The position numbers were made by a program, and so were the translations under genes. The notes under the pieces are model-generated. The model was not told the origin of the DNA. It saw nothing but the letters and a program-made list of their open reading frames with translations, and did not search any database. From Apostichopus japonicus (Eukaryota; Echinodermata; Holothuroidea; Aspidochirotida; Stichopodidae), in contig NC_092567.1 in the NCBI RefSeq assembly GCF_037975245.1, forward strand, positions 19,102,876 through 19,166,875: DNA of 64,000 nt, in the 5' to 3' direction. This document shows, one piece after another, positions 47,934 through 60,236 of the stretch (position 1 is its first letter; every line of letters begins with the position of its first letter).

Positions 47934-50900
47934 TTTTTTGGGGGGGGGAGTTAGGGAATGAGGGATTATTATTATGAATATATATTTGACACTCTTGGTA
48001 AGTCCGTCATTTAATATTGTGTATTGTGGTTATTTTATTTTAACCGAAAGAACTATCGACAACTTTGTGCGACATAAACTGCATCCACATAGCGCGTCTA
48101 CCAACATATATGAAAAGGTTTCCTCTATCCTTGACATGATGCAAATGTACACAAATATTTCAATGATAATAAAAAATATATATAAAAAAGGGAAAGCAAA
48201 TTGAGTAATACCATTATCAGCGCTCCATCTTCTTCTTTTATCTCCATCCTCTGCCGTCGAATCCAGAGGCAGCGTCAGTTCAGAGGTTGTAAGTGAGTCA
48301 CTCTGATTCTGCAAAGCCATTTAAAGAAGAGCGAGATAGATGGTGAAACACACACACACACATTTCATTTTAAGCAGTATATTTCAATTTATTATCCAAA
48401 ATGGCCAAAATAGTTATCACTGCATGTTTTAACCGGCCGACTGCTTCCCCAACCCCATTTAGGCCTGGTACCTGATAATCTCCTATTAAAACGGCCGAGC
48501 CACGACGCATCAGAACTCCCCCCCCCCCCCCGCCATGCACCTTCCCCCGCAGAATCGATTCTCAGAAGGCTATACGTCTGTGGAATTGATGTTACACTGT
48601 AGATGAATTTACCGACATCTGGATAAATCCCTCGACGGTTTAACGAACAAATTTTGCAACCCACTATTAGGGCGCGCCCCATAGTTTGCGGGCAGTCGTC
48701 CTATAGACAATCCCTTTAAATCATGCGTTGAGTCATAAATGACGGCTGCTATAGACGCTCAGTTTTTTCGGGAGGAAACGGCAGAATTAAGGGGGGCAAC
48801 AAAGGTAATACAACTTTGTAAAACAGCTTCAATTAATAATATTTCTCAGACTTCTAACTTAATCATCTCTGCATGTGATTGATTATATGTCATTAGTTTC
48901 GACAACACTGCTAGTCGGACATAAAAAAAGGGAGAGAAAAAAAAAGGCTTGTCGCGTTGAAAGAATTGATACAGGTTTTGGGAAATAACAGAATCCGTGT
49001 AATATATAGCTAAGATAGAGATGTACAATATCAGTGTGTAAGAGCCTATATGACTTCGAATTTTGCATATATTTACATTCCAAATCAGTATTGAATATAC
49101 AATCGCAAGAATGCTAATGTACCGGGTGCTAGTGGTGGGGTATAGGGTCGCATTTATGTGCGCGATATTGGTCTGTTTTCCGCCCCCCCCCCCCTGGGCC
49201 TCGAATTTATATTGCATTTTATTTAACCATCTTTTAGCATTAAAACTTATTGTTACAGGGTTATACATTGTGGTAGGCCATAATGAACGTATACTGTGTA
49301 TAGGCTGTGGCGGAAGAGGCTTCCATTATCAGACTAGTTTTATATGGGGCTCATAATATAGAGGTATACGAAATCAAATTACACATCTACAGCGTATACT
49401 GCTTGCTCCTGGGGCGCAACCACCTTTCTCATACTGCCAATATGTTAGTGCCCTTTGAGGATATTCCGTAAAGTCATGGGAGGCCGTTCTGAAACGGAAA
49501 ATGGTGCTATATTTTGAAACTTGGAGAATGTTTGCTGTTTAGGTGTTTACCGCGTATACATGTTGTATGTTTAAGTAGGTTCGGAAATATTCTGTCTCTG
49601 TATTCTGTCTCTGTCTCTGATTTTGTTCGTGGGGATGGGGGGGGGGGGCAAACCTCCTCAGAAGTATATGTGGTTAGGCCCCTGCTTGCTACCATATTTG
49701 TTATATGTGAGTAAAAATCGAGAGGGGGGGGGGCTGGATCCGTGTGGTGTAGACGCAACTTAGGAAAAGTGTGCATATATAGGCATTTACACAAACGATC
49801 GATTAGCTCGGTATGGAAACGTTTGAGCATTTCCTATACCATAATATGCGACAGTTCTTAAGTACGTGGTTCAATGTGTGATTTCTACGGTAATCGACTC
49901 TCTCCTGCAATTATGTGATTGTTTTTCTTTGGGACGCCCAGTTTCCGTAAATTGAAACAGTATATCCACCAATGCTAAATACATAAGCTTTCATTAAGTT
50001 TTCGAGTCGGACTGAGGGTTTGAATGTTGTTTGTCAATAGGGAATATCCTGAAACCTACTAGGCTACTACACTATACTAATTGTCATGTTGTTCTCTTAC
50101 TCACAAGGTTTTACTTGGTCAAAACGAATGCGATTGCTTTGGAGCAAGCAGGTTAAGATAATATATATTTTACATATGCTTGACAATCATGTAAAATGTG
50201 TGCCGATTGGTTTAGTAGTTTTATTGGAGAGTTGTTTTACGAAAATTAAGTGATAGATCGCCATCTATTTAGCTAATTGATATGCAAAAGTTGTCAACAA
50301 AGATGACATGACCAAGGTCTTAGGTTTCGATTCGTGTTTAATGTAATGTAACACGTATTGAAATGCTTTACTTGGTGTTAGAATTGTTTCCAGTTAAAAT
50401 ATTCGATTCATCGATTCATCTCTTGTAAACTAGAAAGTAATATTCTGAGCAAAATAACAGTTTTTATGATTAAACTGACTAGGGTGACGGTACTCTGTTG
50501 TGGGGAATAGCATACTGAAGTACAATACACAATGCACTGTGAACATTTTGCAATATGCAAAGTATACAACAGGCCTGTAGTGTACACTTAACTTACATAA
50601 TATATAGTGCAAGTTCTAATAAACGACCGCACGGCCAGTTTGCCGAACGAATGCGGTTGATATGGGGTAATTCCAATCACTGAAAAATAGAGGACGTAAC
50701 TGCAAGATACGGTAAGTGACCTAATTTTTCAAAGGATTTGGTGTAGAAAGGTAGCAGTTGGTCAAGGCGATGAATTCCGCTAAATTTGATTCATACGTCT
50801 CACACGGTTCTTACTTAATACTTAATAATACTAGCCTAGGCATAGCCTAAGTATCATTAGGTCACGATACATAGACCTAATGTTAGGCCTATGCCTATTA

Positions 50901-53900
50901 GTACAGTTGTAGTGAAGTACTACTAAAGAGTAGGTGGATGGCGGTCAACATATTGGTGCGATGAAACCAGCTTAAATGAGTAGTTTGTGTAATTAAATTG
51001 AATACAAAGGGAAAATAAGGAATAACCACGGGGGCTTGACTGTGCATAGATCGCAGTTCGTACTGTGATGAGCAATGGATAGCCCATGTGTCTGTTGTAG
51101 AAACATAATCCTACCCCTTCCCCCTTCTCGCATACAGAACGTCTTTATATGAATGAGTTTGTATTGTAGAATCTGTGATATACGTATACTATAGCGCAAT
51201 GTTTAATGCGACATACAGCCCAAATCGTTTCCATATAGCCTACTTAGTTAAAGTGTATATCGCAAGGGGTTTGAAAAGAGTTTCAACTCCGTGCTATAAA
51301 TAAAATCAAGGAACTGCTGTTTGCTCCTTTCTATATCACGTTCCTGTCCGGTCAACGAGTTGGACTGTGACTCAGTAATCGGATAGCAGGTGGCCAATAA
51401 TCATAAAGGAGATAATAAAACAGCATGTGTATACATATCAAAGAAATTTCTAAAATCAGACGACCGACGTTCTGTGAATCAACCAATTACAGGAGGGTTA
51501 AGGACTTTACCCGTGTAACGGACATTTCTTTAGTAGCATTAAAATAGAAGTTTTATATAAATAGTAGTATTCCTCTGCTCTGTTTGATCCCGTGTTTCTG
51601 TATACAAATTTATTTTATGAATAACAATGTAAAGTTGTACACCATCTCACTCAAAGTCTACGTTGTCTTGTCAACGGAAACAACTAAACAATAATTGAGT
51701 ATGAAATTGTAATAGAAGGTATACGTATAAACAGCGGTGGTTCCCATTGAAGTTTGGGCGGGATAATTTATAATCCTCCACCCCCCCCCCTTCCGTCAAA
51801 CACACACATAAATATCAGTGCCCATGTCTCCACCGAGTTAAATGCCACAATTTCCCACAAAACAGAAACATTTGACGTTTTATAACATTTTATCGATGAA
51901 CACCAAACATAATAGTAATACAATAACTTGGTCAGATACTACCCTCACTCTTGTACCCGTGGACAAAAAAACCAGACCAGCGTCAGTGCCACATAGGATT
52001 CTCTTCAATGTTCACCCAATGCGGACAGATGCGTCATGTAATTAATTTATGCGACCTGTACCCATCTCGAAAGTAAGATGCACCGGAAACTTTATCCCAC
52101 ATTTCTCGGGGCCCTCCATTTCTTCTCCATATCTAATTTACCCCGACCCCGAGCAGGATCCTCCTATACACCCCACCCCCCGTACCCCCATTTCACGATA
52201 GGCCTGATTCCGGGTGACAAATTATTTGTTCTTAATGCTTGCTTACACAAATCAATTTCGTGTAATGCTAACGCAGCTTATAGTACGTGAATGATGTATA
52301 TATTGACATAACAACAGAAGATATTATCACCAGTCATAGTTAATAATTATTCGTATTGTAGAATTTGTCTATCAACAAAGTCGCTCGTTATTTATAAATA
52401 TCAGAAACTGCAACAGCTGTTTTTGGATTCGTCACGCAATAATTTATTTCCGTCGGAGAAAGGAATACATGCTATTGTTATCGTGTGTGTATATGTATGT
52501 ATGTGTGCGTGTATAGGTGTGCATGTGTCACTGTGGATATATGTGTTATTTGTAATTAGTGCCCATGGCTTTTATAGATACGGTAAATTGCGAAGGATAT
52601 CTTGGGTGAAGTTCAAACATACTAAGTAGATGCCACGTAGGGTGCTTTGGTTATTGGGGAGGTCAAAGGTCATTTGAAGTAAGCAATTGTCAAAATCTGA
52701 AACCATGTAAACAGGCTTAACATAGTTTAGTTTAGATCCATAATTCATACCTGATGCCATGACTCTGTCTTGCTATTGTTTTGTACAGGTCATTTGTCAT
52801 TTTTGGGGTCATTTAGGGGTCAAAACCTGAAAACCTTGTAAACATGTAACTCAATAAGTGCAGCTTTGGTACATAAATGTTAGGCTCGAAATGTCAGGCC
52901 CACTTACTTGTAAAACGTATATAACTGTATAATACAGTATACAGTAAAGTAGGTCTGATGTAATTTTGAGCATCGCATACACATTGTGGAAGATATAATC
53001 TATTAAATATAGCACATCGCTACTTGTGAACGCAAGTGGTCTCAAAGTTTGTCCCTGTCTTCACATTTTCTTTCTGCAGTACAGATAAGTATAGGTATAG
53101 TAGCATAGACAAACATCATGATTATGGGTATACGGCAAGAGGTGGTTTAGGTCAGACTAGATGGTATTACAAAACAGCTGGAAAAAATATTCTTTCCTTT
53201 ATTCGGTTGTAGAGAGGACGTTTAGGGATCTGCAGAAACGAGTTAGGGGGATGGGTGGGGGGGATGGGGGGTTACAGAAAAAAATCAAATAAAACGTGGT
53301 TCGTTTTCACCCAGCTTAACCCATCAGCACACCCAATTTTTTATTACAGGGACCGGACTCGGGTTTGAGATAGGGGCGGTGGTCAGACCAATGTTAAATG
53401 GTGGTGACGATAAAATCGCCAACTGGCGGCAGCAAGCACGTATAAATATCTTTCCGGTGAAAATGATTTGAGGACACATGACTCTCCCCACCATCCCCCG
53501 GTGTCGTGTGACCCTGTATTCCAATCATGAAAGTGGAATTGCCACACGAAATTAGGTCACAGTTGTGGTGTTGTTTATTTCTTAAAATGCTTCATATACA
53601 GGACAAGAAGATAAGCTATGTATAAAGAAGTGGTTCTCAACTTTCGACATTTAATTGGATATGCTTTTGATACAGTTTCATCGGCGTATATGCTTTTATA
53701 CAGTTTTAACGGGATATATCTTGATGCAGCTAATGGGATCAAACTGATACCTGTCAGCCCTATAGCAAATTATTAATTAGTACAGTGTTTCCGGTATAGT
53801 CCTCGGGCTATGAAGACGAAGAATTTAACAATTACTTATCCAATTAACGTTACAAAAAAAAAAAAGCCCCGGTAGCGCCAAACATTAATCATGCTTTGAT

Positions 53901-56900
53901 ATCGCTCGGAGAGTATGCTTGTTTTCGCATACATGTGTTATTGAGACGAGTTTATACGCTTGTAATAGTGTATAGTCACGATATATAACTATACTTGAGT
54001 AGCTTTGCTACTCAAGAGCAGTTTCGCGATTACTTCACGATGACGTCATCGAGGCTTTGGCTTGGTGCGTGAAGGGAAACAGTTAAAGGAGACACGAACA
54101 CAACTAGAACTGCATTTGCCTGCAAATACGCAGTATTGGCTTTCTGGTCACTTCGCCCAACAACCATTTCGCCCAACTGCCATATCGCCCAACTAGCATG
54201 GTCATTGCGCCCAACCTTGTTGAAGTTGTTGGTCATTTCGCCCAACCATTTTTTACTGCATATTCAGTCAGAATAATATCACCTTTTCTATTTCACTGGT
54301 TCAATTTGATTTATTTTGGCTGGTTGGGCGAAATGGTAAGGTTGGGCGAAATGGCAGTTGGGCGAATGGTTGTTGGGCGAAGTGACCAGCTTCCCAGTAT
54401 TGCAGTGCGCGTGGAGTGCTTGCAGTATTAGGGAAAACATTTCGCTAATACATGGTGTTATTTTTTGGGCGGACAACACACCAGGGAGTATAGTCATGTA
54501 GGGTACCTACAAAGTGAGGGCGCTTGTGAGCGCCGGGACAGGGCTCAAAATAAGTTGGCTACGCAGCTAGCCTCTGAAACTGTAAATGTACAGTCGCTTC
54601 ATGAAACTTTAAGTTTCAACGTCCAGTCATGTAGGTATCGTTCACTTGGCCAGTCATGACAATATTGTAGCGCGCACGCGCACTAAAATAAGTGTCATGT
54701 TTTTACCTCGTAATTATGATAGAGGACAATGCGTTAAAAAACTCTCCCAAACACCTAACAAATATCTTGCTCTATTTTGGGAGATATCCTATTTTAAAGG
54801 TTGTATCAGAGGGCTATATATATGATCTGAAAACTGTTACTTGCCCTTTGTTTTTCTATTCATCATCATCAAGGTAGAATGTTAACACTCACACCATGAT
54901 TTAGGTCACGTTAAGAGCTTCACTCTATTATTTGCCAAACCATCCCATTTCCATGACAGTCAATAAACATTGTAATAAATAATGAAAAACATAACAAAGT
55001 GAACCACAAGTGGCTAAATCATGTCATGTTTAGAATTGATCAAGTTTTAAAGCCCAAGCTGTGTTTAAAGGGACGTCAAATCGTCGATATCTCCCAAACG
55101 AAATAAGATGTTTCTTAGCTATTTGTGGAAGTTGTTCATGATAGTTATCTCTATCACATGATCAAATTAACCAATGAGGGTCTGTGTCTCATTTAACATC
55201 TACTACTGATATTTCAGTGACTGATGGGTATAAGGCTAGGTGGTTTAGGTCAGACTAGCTAGATGGTATTACAAAACAGCTGGAAAAATATGCTTTCCTT
55301 TAATAGGTTGTAGAGAAGACGTTTAGGGATCTGCAGAGACGAGTTGGGGGGGGGGGTTAAAGAAAAAATAAAACGTGGTTCGTCTTCACCTACTTTAAGA
55401 CAGTTTTCTTTTATTAAACAGATTGAAATTCAATCAAGCAACTTGAAGAAACGACTGCACACAAATATGTTTAGCAATCAGAAAGGTTTGCGTTAATTAT
55501 TTGAAAACTAATAAATTTCAAAGATTTATATTTCCACGATTCCAAATACTATTTAGTTTTGAGTTTTGACCGAAAAATATTTTCCTACAATTTTGCTAAA
55601 CAATGAACTTTAGACAAAGGATTAGAAAACAAAAACAATAGGAGTTACAGGCACTCGAAACTTTTATTCATGTTACACTAAAAACAAACATAAAACCATA
55701 GCACGGGGTCAAGATAATATTTAGACAACATTTCAAGATATCACAGTCAGACACAATATTTCATTACGATCATACAATATTTCTCTGCGTAGACCACCTT
55801 TGTTTAGTCTCCTCTACATAGTTTTCAGTGGATGGATTCGAAATTTAGCGTATACCATGTAGGTGAATTATCGCGCGTTCCGTTAAGTATTCACTCGTCA
55901 ATATATATGCAACTTTATCATGTTATAATTTCTGAGTGGTATCGGAATGTTGTTCACATGACTGTTATATCACATACCAATGACAAAAGCTTCACGGTAT
56001 TATTTACATTTTCATAACAAGGTTATCTTTCGTACATGGATAATTGTCTGTGTAGCAGATCAACGGAGAAACAACCCATAAGTTTGGAGAGCCAAAAGGC
56101 TCACCAGATATGATGATGTTCGTAAGGCTATGTACTAAAACGATATGTCCATATTGATGTGGATTTTACTTAATAACTGATATGCGGCTGTTGTAAACAT
56201 GTACATGATATATGGAACGCCAAATGGCTCACATATGATGGTGTTCTGAAGGATATGTCCATGTTCTAAAACGATATGTCCATGTTGATGTGGATTTAAT
56301 TAATAACTGATATGCGGCTGATGTAAACATGTACATGACATGGAACGCCAAAAGGCTCACCACATATGATCTTCTAACGATATGTCCAATATTCACGTGG
56401 GTGTGATTGAACTGTACAGGGGCGTAGCGAAGGGGTTTTTGTTGGGGGGTGTGGAGAATTTGATTTGCCGACGGATCTGGAAGTGGTGACTGAAATGGGG
56501 GAGGGGTCTAAGGGGAGGGGGTCTACCCCTCCCCTTTGGAAAATTTTTAGTTTTGAAACGTCCTTAGATGCAATCTGGTGCATATTTTAAGTCAAATTTG
56601 ATTTGCCGACGGATCTGGAAGTGGTGACTGAAATGGGGGAGGGGTCTAAGGGTACGGGGTCTACCCCTCCCCTTTGGAAAATTTTTAGTTTTGAAACGTC
56701 CTTAGATGCAATCTGGTGCATATTTTAAGTCAAATTTGGTACGGAAGAAGCTCCCGTTCTCCTTTTCTCTATTCAGCTTTACTTCTTTCTTCCCCTTCCG
56801 CTCTCTTCACCTTTTCTCCTTTTGCCGACAGACCCAAAATTTGCCGACAGCGACCAAATTATTGGGGGGGGGGGTGTGACACCCCCACACCCCCCCCCCC

Positions 56901-59900
56901 GCTCGCTACGCCCCTGGAACTGTATATACCGAATCATAACCAAGAAAGACATCACTTGTGTGAATATATATTAAAACACGGGTATAAATCTCACACTGAA
57001 CTAACATACAGCATAATGTACTATGTATACTAAAAATATACAAATTGTCATTTGATATTATTATTATTTGTTGATAAGTAAAGGTAACCCGAGCAACCGA
57101 GGGTACTTGTTTATACTTTTTATCTTTCTTTTATATAGAGTAATGAAGAGTATAAGAACTGGTAACACGACTCTGTTCTAAGTGAAGGACTGTGTGACGG
57201 TCATGTTACATCGAGGCAACAACAAAAACATCCTTAAAAGGTCATCAGCATTATAGCCCCAAAATTTTTCCAAACATGCATTGCAGTTGTTAAAAGAAAA
57301 TATTTAGAAAGCACTTCCCTGTCTTAAGGTTGGAACCTCTAAGTTATTCATAGAGATATAAAAGTACAAAATTATACAAACAGTGCAGAGAGAGAAATAA
57401 AGGTTATAGTATTTGCCATCAAAAGTTTTTCAGCACGTTAAAAATGGCAAGAAGTTTTCAAAAGTACCTTTTTTTGTTAATTTTTAGAGGCTCTGATTTT
57501 GTAAATTGTTTTCAGCCATTTTAGGATTATGTTTTAGGAAAAAAAAAAAAGGAAAAATAAATAAATGTGTCCTTTGTAAAAATATGTAAGCATGGAGTGG
57601 ACTTTCTGTCATATTTGGTGTTTTGAGACTTGCGAGCAATCTTGACTACCTGTAAAAGAAGCAGGCATGAGCTTTTCCGCGAATTATCCGTGATTTCTTT
57701 TCTACCTCGGCGACAAAAACTATTATCCTAACACACTATAGCATACGCAAACTGGAGCCTATACCGCAATTTTGGGAAAGTTCCGTGATTTTTTTTTACC
57801 CCAGGCTCATCTGAAGAAGCGCTGTTGAAGTGCGAGCATGTGACCATTATTAGACTGCCTACAATGAGTGTCTAGCATAATTTGGTGGCATGATACCATT
57901 GACCTTCTCATGTATAGAAACTGGTAAAGTTAAGTCGCTTATCTTTATTTACAGATTGACGTCATATGCTGGCTTAGCGTCGAGTGTGTGGTACAACGGC
58001 AATGAAGTGTGATAAATAAGAATGGATAATTTCACGGGTAGGTTTTACAAACAGACTGACAGAAGTGACTGAAACCTTAAGTGTTTCATAGGCTGTTGTA
58101 TATTTATTACACTATACGAGAGTGCTGACTGCATTAAAGCTGCAACTTGGGTTGAAATTTGGGAATATGTGATGGTGGATACACTATATAGGCCTATAAG
58201 ACCTGTTGGAAAGGAAATGGCACATGAAAAATACAAGAAAACATTACAACACATGTAACGTTAGGCTGTACAAAAATCACAGAGGAACAAGGAAATTGGG
58301 AGGTATAAACAGGGACGTCGGAAGCCAATTCGTAACTCGGAAACAATGTTTGGCACAAGGCTCCCCACCCCCCCCCCCACGACTCCCACCCTCACTCCTC
58401 TTTGGTATCCCTCATTTTCGTTAGTAGGCCTATATCATGAAAAAGAAAAATACATTATTCGTTATCCTATATTTTGCCCGGACCACCTTATTGATCCCAG
58501 TCCACTCCTCTCCTATCCCGCATATAAGTAAATGGTTCCAAGTCTTTACCAAAGGGAAGAATACCTCGCTATCTCTGAACTGCGAAAACGCCAAACTTGT
58601 ATTGGGTCATGGCTCTCGTCAGTGGCGTAGGAAGGTACTTTTGTGTGTGTGGGGGGGGGGCTGAAGACTGATGGCCGGCCTGGGGGAGGGGTCTAAGGGG
58701 AGGGGGTGTCCCCCTCCCCTTTGGAATTTTTTGCATTTCCAGGTAGCCTCAGATGCAATTTGGTGCAATATAGCACACTTCAACACCCACTCCATTTTGT
58801 AAACTTAATTTTGTATTTTCACCAGGCCTTAGATGCAATTTGGTGCTCCAAATGAGATTTTTTTTCTCATTTGGAAATGAAAAAGGGGTTTTCTGACTTG
58901 CGAAGCGGGGGGTGGGGGCGGAATGATACTTCCGTCCCTCCACATTTTTCACAGGGGGGCTGGCGCCCCCCCAGCCCCTCCGGTTCCTACGCCCTTGGCT
59001 CTCGTATTGGATAAGTACGGTATGACACTTTCTTTACACGCTATATTTACAATTTTATTGTCAAGTGAAAATTCAAGTTATGACTCATCGCCGTATATTT
59101 GATATCATTAAAGATTTATAACCTCCAATAATTTTATTTTTATTTTATTTCTTTTAGATTTTATACAATTATAATATACTGTCTACATATTGGACCTGTA
59201 GGCAATACTTTTTTTTTTTTTTTTTTGATTAAGTGCGGTTTGGGGCATACCACTTATCCATGGCAACGACCGTCTCTTTATCTTGTGTGACGTCACAGTC
59301 GATAACCCTTTAAGGCGATATAGTGCCGAACCGACGATGTTCCCATATCGTTTGCATATTAAGGTCAACGTTTTCTAAATTAAAATATTACCAAGATGGT
59401 TTTGTTTGGTGCTCGAATCTTTAGAGCCATCGGCAGAAATGATTTTGAAATCATATTTTACTAAAGAAAACGAAAAAAAAGTGAAACATAGGAAGATTTG
59501 TTAAACAGTTAGTCAAAAGAGAGGCGGCGGTTTTGGAGGTTATCAGATAGGCTATAGTGATATAGGTCAGCTAATATCTAAAGAACAAAATAGTAATGCG
59601 TGTGGTTTATGTTGTGATGGTATAATGTGATAAACTCTGTATGTATATCAATTGATTTATATACTGCTATAGCATATAGGCCTACTCAGTATGATGGATG
59701 CATGGTTTGTCTAATACAGTATAAGGTTGGTCTAATATAGCATAAGGCTCTCTAAGGAATATGCTTATTTCCTTTCGTTCTGTTTTGCCTTGTTTTTTTT
59801 TATATTTATGTTTTTATATTGATGCCAATTGCTTTACTATTAGGTCTGTGCAACGTACAAAAGCTCCATTGAGCTTATTGTTGTCATTCCACAATCTATA

Positions 59901-60202
59901 TTTCATCGTACACAATGAATACACAATATAGTTTCAATCAAAAGAGATTGAAATATGCTTGAAAGGCTTGAATTGCTATATTGCTTTGTAGAGTCGAACA
60001 AGCTATGCTATATAAGCCTAACTATATCGATGATATATCAGTTTGAACGCTATTAAAGGCTTTAGTGATATGCTATATCGGTGAGTATATATCGATTATT
60101 CATAGTATTACTAGTGCAATCTATAGAATACAATATATAATGGAATAAGTCTCTAATGGTATATCCGTTAGTATAATCGAATTCGGTTACATACTATGAT
60201 CG

Positions 60203-60236
<34 letters not shown>

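Noticed and set aside
48846-49268. 140-codon minus-strand open frame
   Set aside because: Poly-Gly and Ile/Tyr-rich translation from low-complexity DNA; no support.
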